Shown piece after piece: positions 1-6,662 of a DNA stretch of 35,941 nucleotides. The translations under genes and the position numbers were made by a program. The notes under the pieces are model-generated. The model worked only from the letters and a program-made list of their open reading frames with translations, did no database searches and was not told where the DNA came from. This DNA comes from an uncultured Collinsella sp. (GTDB lineage Bacteria; Actinomycetota; Coriobacteriia; Coriobacteriales; Coriobacteriaceae), in contig CAADSP010000014.1 in assembly GCA_900751755.1 (NCBI GenBank), positions 1 through 35,941 of the forward strand, read 5' to 3'. Numbering within the stretch: the first letter of the stretch is position 1; each line of letters starts with the position of its first letter.

Positions 1-83
1 CAGAGCGAGCAAGGTGCCTTGAAACAAGGCGGCATTGACCTTCTGGTCATGCCGCCGAAGTTGAAAGGCAGATTGCCGCTCTG
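1..83. other. structured intergenic segment downstream of lysS
   Basis: No gene is visible here. The stretch folds into one long interrupted hairpin: 1-7 pairs with 77-83 (CAGAGCG/CGCTCTG), 15-25 with 60-70 (interrupted by a tandem G-A mismatch), 28-35 with 49-56 (GGCGGCAT/ATGCCGCC) and 37-40 with 45-48 around a TTCT loop. It lies beyond the lysS stop codon and the window begins inside it, so it could be part of a larger element or of a neighbouring gene's 3' region. Function unknown. Confidence 0.4.
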
Positions 84-103
84 GCGGGCTTGCAGCGTCA
101 ACT

Positions 104-133
104 GGTTACGCGGGTTGGTAAACCCGCGTAACC
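104..133 (-). repeat. GTTACGCGG hairpin, copy 1 (3' of lysS; terminator-like)
   Basis: Perfect 13-bp stem with the 4-nt loop GGTA (plus strand), ending 2 nt from the lysS stop codon. The same stem-loop, one base pair changed on both sides, abuts the dtd stop at 4622-4649. There is no U-run on the minus strand, so a classical intrinsic terminator is not proven. It may be a 3'-end stabiliser or a REP-like repeat. Confidence 0.65.
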
Positions 134-135
134 CC

Positions 136-2100
136 CTAGTACATCTTTGCGCCGGCGGGGATGGAAGCGTCGAGCTGGATCAGGTTGAGACGCTCCTCGC
201 CCTCCTCCTCGTGGATGGCACTGATGAGCATGCCGCAGCTGGGAATGCCCATCATCTTGCGCGGAGGCAGGTTGGTGATGGCGAGCAGGGTCTTACCGAC
301 CAGGTCCTCGGGCTCATAGTATCCATGGATGCCGGAGAGGATGGTGCGGTCGGTGCCGGTGCCGTCGTCGAGCGTAAAGTTCAGCAGCTTCTTGGACTTC
401 TTGACGGCCTCGCATGCCTTGACCTTCACAGCGCGGAAATCGCTCTTGGAGAAGGTATCAAAGTCGACGAACTCCTCAAACAGCGGCTCAACGGCGATCT
501 TGGAGTAATCGAGCGTGGGCTTAAGCGACTTAACGAATGGGCTCGCGGCGTTGCCGGCCTCGGCAGCCTTGGCGGCAGCGGCACCGGACTGGAAACCCTT
601 CTCGGGCTTCATGTGCGGGAACAGCAGCACGTCGCGGATAGAAGCCTGGTTGGTAAGCAGCATGACCACGCGGTCGATACCAATGCCAATACCGCCCGCG
701 GGAGGCATACCGTACTCGAGGGCGCGCACGTAGTCCTCGTCATACTCCATGGCCTCATCGTCGCCGCCGGCCTTCTCGGCCATCTGGGCGGCAAAGCGCT
801 CGGCCTGGTCGACCGGGTCGTTGAGCTCGGAGAACGCGTTGGCGTACTCGTGGCCGGCAATAACCAGCTCAAAGCGGTGCGTCAGGCGCGGGTCGTCCTC
901 AAAACGCTTGGCAAGCGGGCTGACCTCGATGGGGTAATCGCACACGAAGGTCGGGTTGACGATGATGTCCTCGCCCAGCTCATCGTAGATCTCGGCGATA
1001 ATCTTGCCGGCGGTCCACTCGGGCTTAATCTCCAGGCCCTTCTCGCGCGCGGCGGAAGCAAGCTCCTCGACCGGCGTGTCGATGGTGACCTGCTTACCGA
1101 GCACATCGGAGACGATGTCGGTCATGGGACGGCTGGCCCACTCACCAGAAAGGTCGATGGTCTGGCCCTGGTACTCGATGACCTCGGGGTTGCCGATGGC
1201 CTTGTTGGCAGCCTTGATGACACCTTGGGCGAGTGCCTTCATGCCCTCGAGGTCGGAGAAGGCACGGTAGGCCTCCATCGTGGTGAACTCGGGGTTGTGG
1301 GTAAGGTCCATGCCCTCGTTACGGAAGATGCGGCCGATCTCGAACACGCGCTCAAAACCACCGACGATGCAGCGCTTGAGGTGCAGCTCGGTGGCAATAC
1401 GCAGGTAGCACTCCTGATCGAGCGCGTTGAAGTGGGTAATGAACGGCTTGGCAGTAGCGCCGCCTTGGATGGTCTGCAGGATGGGGGTCTCGACCTCCAT
1501 GTAGCCGTCGGACTCCATAAAGCGACGGAAGGTGGAGAGAATCTGCGAACGCTTACGGAAGGTCTCGCGAACGTCGTCGTTGGCGATCAGGTCGACATAG
1601 CGCTGGCGATAGCGGGTCTCCTTGTCGGAAAGACCGTGGAACTTCTCGGGCAGCGGACGAACGGCCTTGGCAAGCAGGGTCGCGCTCTTAGGAGCAACGG
1701 AAAGCTGGCCGCGCTGGGTGCGCACGACCACGCCGGTCACACCCAGGATGTCGCCCAGGTCGAGGGCCTTGAGCGTATTCCAGACAGCCTCGTCCATGTC
1801 GTTGATGCGGCAGAACAGCTGAATCTCGGCAGTCGCATCGCGTACGACGATGAACATGATCTTGCCCTGACCGCGCTTGGCGACCACGCGGCCGGCGATC
1901 TTCACGACGTCCTCGGTGTCCTCGCCATCGGCAAGCTCGGCGTACTTAGCCTCGATATCGGCGACGTAGTCCTCAAGCTCAGAGTGCTCGGGATAGGGGT
2001 TCTGGCCCGCCTCGAACAGGGCGGCGCGCTTGGCCAGGCGGGTGGCGCGCTCGTCGTTGAGCGTCGATGCCTGATCGGCGGCGTTCTGGTTCTCTGCCAT
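136..2100 (-). CDS. lysS: lysyl-tRNA synthetase (class II) with C-terminal Trbp111-type tRNA-binding domain
   Basis: Charges tRNA-Lys with lysine in the cytoplasm. The 654-residue protein has the OB-fold anticodon-binding domain at about 65-145 and the class II core at about 165-500. Motif 1 is around ETPIL (204-208), motif 2 begins FRNEG (259-263), and motif 3 is GIGIGIDR (470-477). An Ala-rich linker (about 505-520) leads to an extra domain, about 545-654, resembling the Trbp111/MetRS C-terminal OB-fold (FRAVKV, NLPPRKMMG, SCGMLIS). Ordinary bacterial LysRS is about 490-510 residues, so the added domain is the odd feature. The start is set by GAGGAG seven bases upstream of the ATG. It follows greA in the same direction, with a terminator-like hairpin only about 10 nt before the Shine-Dalgarno site. 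Confidence 0.95.
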   Translation of the reverse strand: MAENQNAADQASTLNDERATRLAKRAALFEAGQNPYPEHSELEDYVADIEAKYAELADGEDTEDVVKIAGRVVAKRGQGKIMFIVVRDATAEIQLFCRINDMDEAVWNTLKALDLGDILGVTGVVVRTQRGQLSVAPKSATLLAKAVRPLPEKFHGLSDKETRYRQRYVDLIANDDVRETFRKRSQILSTFRRFMESDGYMEVETPILQTIQGGATAKPFITHFNALDQECYLRIATELHLKRCIVGGFERVFEIGRIFRNEGMDLTHNPEFTTMEAYRAFSDLEGMKALAQGVIKAANKAIGNPEVIEYQGQTIDLSGEWASRPMTDIVSDVLGKQVTIDTPVEELASAAREKGLEIKPEWTAGKIIAEIYDELGEDIIVNPTFVCDYPIEVSPLAKRFEDDPRLTHRFELVIAGHEYANAFSELNDPVDQAERFAAQMAEKAGGDDEAMEYDEDYVRALEYGMPPAGGIGIGIDRVVMLLTNQASIRDVLLFPHMKPEKGFQSGAAAAKAAEAGNAASPFVKSLKPTLDYSKIAVEPLFEEFVDFDTFSKSDFRAVKVKACEAVKKSKKLLNFTLDDGTGTDRTILSGIHGYYEPEDLVGKTLLAITNLPPRKMMGIPSCGMLISAIHEEEGEERLNLIQLDASIPAGAKMY

Positions 2101-2118
2101 AAGTTAGCTCCTCAAACT

Positions 2119-2151
2119 AAAACGCTCCCCAGGATTCGGTCCCAGGGAGCG
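2119..2151 (-). terminator. hairpin with TTTT between greA and lysS
   Basis: On the minus strand CGCTCCC pairs with GGGAGCG (7 bp, possible extra inner pairs) and is followed directly by TTTTAG. It lies 28 nt after the greA stop and about 10 nt before the lysS Shine-Dalgarno site. It is either the greA terminator, which leaves almost no room for a lysS promoter, or an attenuator read into lysS. Confidence 0.6.
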
Positions 2152-2179
2152 AAAACATACCTTTACGCGGGACCGTGGT

Positions 2180-2650
2180 CTAGCGTGCGATCTTGGCGAT
2201 GGTGTAGACGCGAGTCTTGCCGGAAGGCGTAACGACCTCGACGGAGTCGCCCTCGCCGTGACCAATGATGGCGTGACCGACCGGAGACTCGTTGGAAATC
2301 TTGTGCTCGAGCGAGTTGGTCTCGGTGGTACCAACGAGCGTGACTTCCATGACCTCGCCGTTGGGATCAATCAGCGAAACGGTGGAACCGATGGAGACGG
2401 TCAGGTCGCCCGTGGTGGCAGCAACCTGAGCGTTGGCGAGGATGGCCTGGATCTCGGCAATACGAGCGGCGTTCTGGGCCTGCTTGTCCTTAGCGGCGTC
2501 GTACTCGGAGTTCTCCGAAAGGTCGCCGAACGCGCGGGCTTCCTTGATGTCCTCGACGATCTCCTTGGCGTAATCGCCCTCACGCCAAGCGAGCTCCTCG
2601 ACGAGCTTCTGGCGGCCCTCAGCGGTCAGTACGATCTGGCTTGCGTCCAT
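2180..2650 (-). CDS. greA: transcription elongation factor GreA
   Basis: Rescues backtracked RNA polymerase by stimulating cleavage of the nascent RNA 3' end. The protein has an N-terminal coiled coil with the acidic tip signature (ARAFGDLSENSEYDAAK), followed by a C-terminal FKBP-like domain (IGSTVSL, ISNESPVGHAIIG). The 156-residue length from the chosen ATG matches the family (about 158). That ATG has GGGGAG eight bases upstream; an in-frame ATG 30 bases earlier has no such site and would add non-conserved residues. The gene sits between tatA and lysS on the same strand; greA next to lysS is a common actinobacterial and firmicute arrangement. Confidence 0.95.
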   Translation of the reverse strand: MDASQIVLTAEGRQKLVEELAWREGDYAKEIVEDIKEARAFGDLSENSEYDAAKDKQAQNAARIAEIQAILANAQVAATTGDLTVSIGSTVSLIDPNGEVMEVTLVGTTETNSLEHKISNESPVGHAIIGHGEGDSVEVVTPSGKTRVYTIAKIAR

Positions 2651-2694
2651 ACGGATATCTCCCCAACTCTGATCAAACAATCAACTGTCAACAA

Positions 2695-2731
2695 AACGAA
2701 AAAGACCGGCTAGCCTGCGGGCAAGCCGGTC
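2695..2731 (-). terminator. intrinsic terminator of tatA
   Basis: On the minus strand GACCGGCT pairs with AGCCGGTC, one T-T mismatch follows, then GCC/GGC closes the loop CGCA, and TTTTTCG follows the stem. It lies 25 nt beyond the tatA stop and just upstream of greA. Confidence 0.88.
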
Positions 2732-2756
2732 AGGTGCTCACCCCAAAGGGATGGGA

Positions 2757-3032
2757 CTACTCTGCGTCCGCGTCGCTGTCCTCTGCCTGCTTCTTCTTGG
2801 CAGCAGCGAGCTTGGCCTCGAGCTCAGCGATCTCCTTGTCCTCCTCGGACTGCTCGACCACGACCTCCTCGGCCTGCTTGGTCTCGGCCTTATCGTCGCC
2901 CTCCATACCCTCACGGATATTCTTGACGGTAGAGCCGAGGGACTTGCCGAGCTTCGGCAGGTTCTTGGGCCCGAAGATAATCAGGACAACGACGAGAATA
3001 ATGATGAGCTCAGGAGCCCTCAGTCCAAACAT
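2757..3032 (-). CDS. tatA: Sec-independent (Tat) translocase subunit TatA
   Basis: Pore-forming subunit of the twin-arginine translocase, which exports folded proteins across the membrane. The 91-residue protein has a short N-terminal membrane helix (about 8-20), the FGPKNLPKLGKSLG hinge and amphipathic helix (about 20-45), and a charged Glu/Lys-rich tail, which is the TatA/E pattern. The start is the ATG with GGAGG five bases upstream. A longer reading frame upstream only translates tRNA-Pro antisense to its terminator and is discarded. It has its own promoter with a palindrome in the spacer and its own terminator. tatC is not in the window. Confidence 0.92.
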   Translation of the reverse strand: MFGLRAPELIIILVVVLIIFGPKNLPKLGKSLGSTVKNIREGMEGDDKAETKQAEEVVVEQSEEDKEIAELEAKLAAAKKKQAEDSDADAE

Positions 3033-3068
3033 GTAGACCTCCACAATACAGCGAGACAAGCTCGAATG

Positions 3069-3097
3069 AGTATACCGCGGGTATCGCGGTATCACAA
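3069..3097 (-). promoter_or_regulatory. tatA promoter with palindromic operator-like spacer
   Basis: Minus strand: -35 TTGTGA (3092-3097), 17-bp spacer, -10 TATACT (3069-3074). The spacer is an inverted repeat, ATACCGCG-5 nt-CGCGGTAT (3072-3092), whose ends overlap both hexamers. The geometry suggests a repressor site, but no regulator can be named. Confidence 0.62.
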
Positions 3098-3105
3098 CAC
3101 TAGCT

Positions 3106-3133
3106 AAAAAAAGGGACCGCAAGAAGCGGTCCC
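3106..3133 (-). terminator. terminator of tRNA-Pro
   Basis: On the minus strand GGGACCGC-TTCTT-GCGGTCCC (8 perfect bp) is followed by TTTTTTT. It lies 11 nt after the tRNA 3' end. Confidence 0.92.
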
Positions 3134-3144
3134 TCCTCATGCTC

Positions 3145-3221
3145 TGGTCGGGTTGACTGGATTTGAACCAGCGACCCCTGCGTCCCGAACGCAGTGCTCT
3201 ACCAAACTGAGCCACAACCCG
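3145..3221 (-). tRNA. tRNA-Pro (anticodon CGG)
   Basis: The 77-nt minus-strand cloverleaf starts CGGGTTG and ends CAACCCGACCA. The acceptor stem pairs fully, the anticodon stem CTGCG/CGCAG encloses loop TTCGGGA (anticodon CGG, codon CCG), and the T-arm is CTGGTTCAAATCCAG. CCA is encoded. It lies about 50 nt downstream of ispE and is followed by a strong terminator. Confidence 0.96.
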
Positions 3222-3270
3222 TTAGCTCGACTATAGTAACAAAGATTTTCGCCGCGTGCTAGAGAAATTT

Positions 3271-4167
3271 TTATTTCTTTGGCGCGTCGATTTGAACCGT
3301 GTTGGGAATAGGCTCAGTCGCGCAGGCCCACCAGCCATTTTGCTGGGCAGCATCGGCAAGCCTTTCGGCCGTGGCAGCGGTGTCGCAAATGGCAAACGAG
3401 CAGGCACCCGATCCGCACACATCTACAGCAACGGTTCCGTCCTGTTTACGCAGCCAGTCGAGGACCGTTTGAATCTGCGACTCCATCTGTGCGGAAATGA
3501 CACCCAAGTTGTTATGGATGAGCGCATATGCCGTCTCGGCATCACCAGCATGCAAGGCAGAAGCTATCGCGCCGGGCTTGTCCGCAGGCACCGGGACCTC
3601 GTCAAAACGTCGATAGGCCTCAATTGTCGAAACGCTCGCCTCACGCGGCTTAACCAGCACGACGGGCGTCACGGGCAGCGCGGGGTACTCAGTTGCCAGC
3701 ACGTCTCCCCCACCTACGTAGAACGCAGGACTCGCGTGCAAAAAGAACGGGACGTCGGCACCAATGCCCCGCGCAATGTCGTCGAGCGCTGGGTCGGTGC
3801 GATCAATGCCCCAGAGCTCCGCCAAGGCGACAATGACCGCGGCCGCATCCGTCGAGGGGCCGCCCAAGCCGGCGCACAATGGAATGCGCTTCTCAATCGT
3901 CACGCAGATGTTTGCCTCGCGACTATAATGCTCGGCCATAGCAACCGCAGCCCGATACGCCGTATTCTTTTGCATGGGAAAATCTGATGCTGGAACCGTC
4001 TGGACGGTCAGCGCCTGCGACGGCGTGACCGTCACGGTATCGGAAAGACCGACGGCCGCCATCAGGGAATCGACCCTGTGGTAGCCGCGGTCATCGCGCT
4101 CGGTATGAACCCCCAGGTAGAGGTTAATCTTTGCCGGCGCGGAAAGAGTCAGGGACCGATCGGTCAC
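3271..4167 (-). CDS. ispE: 4-diphosphocytidyl-2-C-methyl-D-erythritol kinase
   Basis: Phosphorylates CDP-methylerythritol in the MEP isoprenoid pathway. This 298-residue GHMP kinase has the N-terminal APAKINLYL motif (Lys13), the ATP-binding loop PLCAGLGGPSTDAAA (about 96-110, with GlyProSerThr where GlyGlySerSer is common) and the C-terminal CGSGACSF glycine motif. The start is GTG, two bases after the veg stop, with GAGGAG eight bases upstream inside the veg end, so the two are translationally coupled. veg-ispE adjacency is also known in Bacillus, which supports both calls. Confidence 0.93.
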   Translation of the reverse strand: MTDRSLTLSAPAKINLYLGVHTERDDRGYHRVDSLMAAVGLSDTVTVTPSQALTVQTVPASDFPMQKNTAYRAAVAMAEHYSREANICVTIEKRIPLCAGLGGPSTDAAAVIVALAELWGIDRTDPALDDIARGIGADVPFFLHASPAFYVGGGDVLATEYPALPVTPVVLVKPREASVSTIEAYRRFDEVPVPADKPGAIASALHAGDAETAYALIHNNLGVISAQMESQIQTVLDWLRKQDGTVAVDVCGSGACSFAICDTAATAERLADAAQQNGWWACATEPIPNTVQIDAPKK

Positions 4168-4169
4168 CG

Positions 4170-4466
4170 TTAATGCTCCTCGAGCTGATTGCCGAGCGGG
4201 GTAAAGATGTGCTCGCCGCTCTCGGGGTCGAACAGCTCGACCTGACCGGTGAGCACATCGATATACTGGTAGGACTGACGCGACTTGCGGCCACGACGCT
4301 CGTCGACCTCGACGATAAAGACGGCGGGGTGGACGCTCTTGATGGTGCCCATGCGCTCGACGACGCGGGTACGGCCCATGTTGGCCTTCACCTTGACGCG
4401 ATCGCCCACCATATCGGTCAGCTTCTCGTGGATGTCGTCGACATGATTGACTTCCATCTCTTCCAT
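4170..4466 (-). CDS. veg: Veg family protein (DUF1021)
   Basis: A small conserved protein of 98 residues with the family core around GDRVKVKANMGRTRVVE and the segment VHPAVFIVEVDERRGRKSRQSYQYIDVLTGQVEL. In Bacillus subtilis Veg promotes biofilm formation by countering SinR. That partner is not evident here, so the role in this organism is open. The start is the ATG with GGAGG eight bases upstream; an earlier in-frame start lacks a ribosome-binding site. It is the first gene of the veg-ispE pair. Confidence 0.88.
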   Translation of the reverse strand: MEEMEVNHVDDIHEKLTDMVGDRVKVKANMGRTRVVERMGTIKSVHPAVFIVEVDERRGRKSRQSYQYIDVLTGQVELFDPESGEHIFTPLGNQLEEH

Positions 4467-4572
4467 GAACAGGGCCTCCAGAAGGTGCAATTCAAAAAGG
4501 GGATAATACCCCTAAGATAGACAAAACTCTAATACTATAGCACCCTGTTGTGGCCATACGCAAGTAGCTAAA

Positions 4573-4585
4573 TAATCCCCGTCCC
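4573..4585 (-). repeat. degenerate copy of the GGGAC-loop hairpin family
   Basis: On the minus strand GGGACGGGGATTA matches the loop of the better copy at 29171-29201. The flanking stem is poor, with several mismatches. It lies about 65 nt beyond the dtd stop. The 4491-4621 stretch otherwise holds no gene. Confidence 0.3.
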
Positions 4586-4621
4586 AAATACGTACCAGAC
4601 GACAATCTCGCATGACCAGTT

Positions 4622-4649
4622 GTTACGCGGTTTGGTAAAACCGCGTAAC
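4622..4649 (-). repeat. GTTACGCGG hairpin, copy 2 (3' of dtd)
   Basis: Perfect 12-bp stem GTTACGCGGTTT/AAACCGCGTAAC with loop GGTA, directly adjoining the dtd stop codon. Compared with copy 1 at 104-133, one stem pair changes from G-C to T-A, a compensatory change that argues for selection on the structure. Confidence 0.65.
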
Positions 4650-5096
4650 CTAAAGGTTGTCGGTGTCCAAGACGATGGTGAACGGACCGTCGTTGACGAG
4701 ATCGACTTTCATATCGGCGCCAAAGATGCCGTGCGCCACATGCTCAACGTCCTGGGCGACGAGCGTCAGAAAGTACTCGTAAAGTTCGTTAGCGACATCG
4801 GGCGCGCCGGCATCCGTAAACGACGGACGGCGGCCGTGGCGGCAGTCGGCAAACAGCGTGAACTGCGATACCACGAGTACCTCACCGTCGACATCGGCCA
4901 GTGCCAAATTGGTCTTGCCGTTCTCATCCTCGTTGATGCGCAGGCCGCGGAGCTTGCCCCACAGCTTGTCGGCCTCGGCACGCGTATCGCCGTGGCCCAC
5001 GCCCAGCAGCACCAGGTAGCCGCGTCCAATGCGGCCCACGCACTCGCCGTCGACCGTCACGCCGGCGTTGAGCACGCGCTGCACCACCGCACGCAC
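4650..5096 (-). CDS. dtd: D-aminoacyl-tRNA deacylase
   Basis: Hydrolyses D-amino acids (and Gly mischarged on tRNA-Ala) from tRNA, preventing their use in translation. The 148-residue length is normal. The signature SQFTLFAD is at 77-84 and the second active-site strand is NDGPFT (135-140). The start is GTG, three bases after the rdgB stop, with GAGGAG inside the rdgB end, so it is probably translationally coupled. It is the last gene of the murE-HAD-murI-rph-rdgB-dtd series; a strong hairpin starts at its stop codon. Confidence 0.94.
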   Translation of the reverse strand: MRAVVQRVLNAGVTVDGECVGRIGRGYLVLLGVGHGDTRAEADKLWGKLRGLRINEDENGKTNLALADVDGEVLVVSQFTLFADCRHGRRPSFTDAGAPDVANELYEYFLTLVAQDVEHVAHGIFGADMKVDLVNDGPFTIVLDTDNL

Positions 5097-5099
5097 GGT

Positions 5100-5741
5100 C
5101 TACTCCTCGCCCGTCAGTTTGGCGGACAGATGCTCGAGCGCGTGGAAACGATGGCTGATGGCGTTTTTCTCGTCAGCCGTCAGCTCGGCCATGGTCTTGC
5201 CCGGCGTGTCGACCGGCAGGAACAGCGGGTCATAGCCAAAACCATGGTCGCCGCGGCCCTCGTGCGCGATAACGCCCTCGCAGGCGCCCTCACCATAGGT
5301 GACCAGACCATCCGTGTCGATGAGCGCAACGACACTCATAAAGCGCGCGGTGCGGTCCTCGTCGGCCACGCCCTCCAGATTCACGAGAAGCTTGGCGTTG
5401 TTGGCGGCATCGTCTCCGTGCACGCCCGCATAGCGCGCGCTATACACGCCAGGCTCGCCGTCCAGCGCGTCGACGACCAAGCCGGAATCGTCGGCAATGG
5501 CCATAAGGCCCGTCTCCTCGACCGCAGCCTGTGCCTTGATGATGGCGTTCTCCAAAAACGTCGTGCCGTTTTCCTCGGGGTCCTCAAAATCGCCCAGTTG
5601 GCCGAGCGCCACAAAGCGAACCTCGGGCATGACCTTGCCCAAAATGGCCTCGATCTCGGTGAGCTTATGAGCGTTTCCGGTTGCCACGACGATGGTCGCC
5701 GCCGGGTCGAGGGTGTCGATGTCAATCTTCTCAAGTGCCAT
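5100..5741 (-). CDS. rdgB: RdgB/HAM1 family non-canonical purine NTP pyrophosphatase
   Basis: Removes ITP, dITP and XTP from the nucleotide pool. The 213-residue protein carries the Ham1 signatures in order: ATGNAHKLTEI near the N-terminus, ADDSGLVVDAL, YSARYAG, FGYDPLF and the C-terminal KNAISHR. AAGGAGG lies six bases before the ATG. It follows rph by 141 nt and overlaps nothing; dtd begins three bases after its stop. The rph-rdgB neighbourhood is conserved in actinobacteria. Confidence 0.95.
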   Translation of the reverse strand: MALEKIDIDTLDPAATIVVATGNAHKLTEIEAILGKVMPEVRFVALGQLGDFEDPEENGTTFLENAIIKAQAAVEETGLMAIADDSGLVVDALDGEPGVYSARYAGVHGDDAANNAKLLVNLEGVADEDRTARFMSVVALIDTDGLVTYGEGACEGVIAHEGRGDHGFGYDPLFLPVDTPGKTMAELTADEKNAISHRFHALEHLSAKLTGEE

Positions 5742-5847
5742 AACTGGCCTCCTTGTCTCTATAGCAAGCCGCGTGAGGGGCGTTTGGGCACTTGACCTCT
5801 TCCCTCTCAGGCGATCGGACCTTTCAACGCAGCATTTCAGCAGATAA

Positions 5848-5884
5848 AACCTACCAAAATAAACCTGTCCCTTTTTGGCAGGTT
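5848..5884 (-). repeat. GGGACAGGTT-loop hairpin, copy 1 (overlaps rph stop)
   Basis: On the minus strand AACCTGCCAAAA pairs with TTTTGGTAGGTT (12 bp, one G-T wobble) around the 13-nt loop AGGGACAGGTTTA. The first two stem bases are the last two of the rph TAA stop. A near-identical copy overlaps the asp23 stop at 31856-31892, with further flank identity (CAGATAAAACC on the plus strand). Confidence 0.8.
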
Positions 5885-6608
5885 AGGCGAGGGCTTGGCG
5901 CTGAAGCTCGATGAGCTCGGCGATACCCTTGTCGCCCAGGTCGAGCAGGGCGTTGAGGCGCTTGCGGTCGAAGGGCGCCTGCTCGCCGGTACCCTGGAGC
6001 TCGATCATCTCACCGGTGTCGGTGGCGACGAGGTTCATGTCGACCTCGGCATGGCTGTCCTCGGAATAATCGAGGTCAAGCAGCGTATTGCCGTCGACAA
6101 CGCCCATGGAGATGGCAGCCACCTGGCCGATAAGCGGGATGCGCTCGATCTTGCCCGCCTCGACCCACATGGCGAGGGCGTCGTGCAGCGCCACCCAGGC
6201 GCCGGTGATGCTCGCTGTACGCGTGCCGCCATCGGCCTGAATCACATCGCAGTCAACGGTGACGGTGTACTCGCCGAGTGCCTTCATGTTGACGACGGTA
6301 CGCAGGCTGCGGCCAATGAGGCGCTCGATCTCCATGGAGCGACCCTTGCGGTTGGCGTGCTCGCGCTTGCAGCGCTTGCCGGTCGACGCCGGCAGCATGG
6401 CGTATTCCGCGGTCACCCAGCCGGCCTTATCTCCCTTTCGCCAGCCCGGCACGCCCTCCTCGATAGTGGCGGCGCACAGCACGCGCGTGTCACCGAACTC
6501 GGCCAAACACGAGCCGTGGGCGTGCTTCATGACCCCACGGGTGAGCTTAACGGGGCGCAACTCGTTGGCGGCGCGATCGTTGGCGCGGTTGACCTGCATG
6601 TACTCCAT
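5883..6608 (-). CDS. rph: ribonuclease PH
   Basis: Phosphorolytic 3'-5' exoribonuclease that trims tRNA 3' ends. The 241-residue length is typical. Visible motifs include RPVKLTRG, GDTRVLCAAT, the basic loop KRCKREHANRKGRSMEIERLI, CDVIQADGGTRTASITG and the C-terminal ELQGTGE. AAAGGA lies seven bases before the chosen ATG; a second ATG three codons in is possible but too close to its own Shine-Dalgarno. It is 54 nt downstream of murI, in the order known from mycobacteria. Confidence 0.96.
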   Translation of the reverse strand: MEYMQVNRANDRAANELRPVKLTRGVMKHAHGSCLAEFGDTRVLCAATIEEGVPGWRKGDKAGWVTAEYAMLPASTGKRCKREHANRKGRSMEIERLIGRSLRTVVNMKALGEYTVTVDCDVIQADGGTRTASITGAWVALHDALAMWVEAGKIERIPLIGQVAAISMGVVDGNTLLDLDYSEDSHAEVDMNLVATDTGEMIELQGTGEQAPFDRKRLNALLDLGDKGIAELIELQRQALA

Positions 6609-6662
6609 AGAAATATCCTTTCGGCAAAAGATGTGGCGAAGGCTTTGGCGGCTGCCTTACAT

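Noticed and set aside
19..2232. 737-residue open frame on the plus strand
   Set aside because: It is the antisense of lysS; no family motif, and the opposite strand encodes complete LysRS.
3033..3215. 61-residue upstream extension of TatA
   Set aside because: It translates tRNA-Pro and its terminator; TatA starts at 3032 with a good ribosome-binding site.
5755..5766. Extended -10-like TGCTATAGA before rdgB
   Set aside because: A start from it would fall within the rdgB Shine-Dalgarno, so it could not yield a usable leader.
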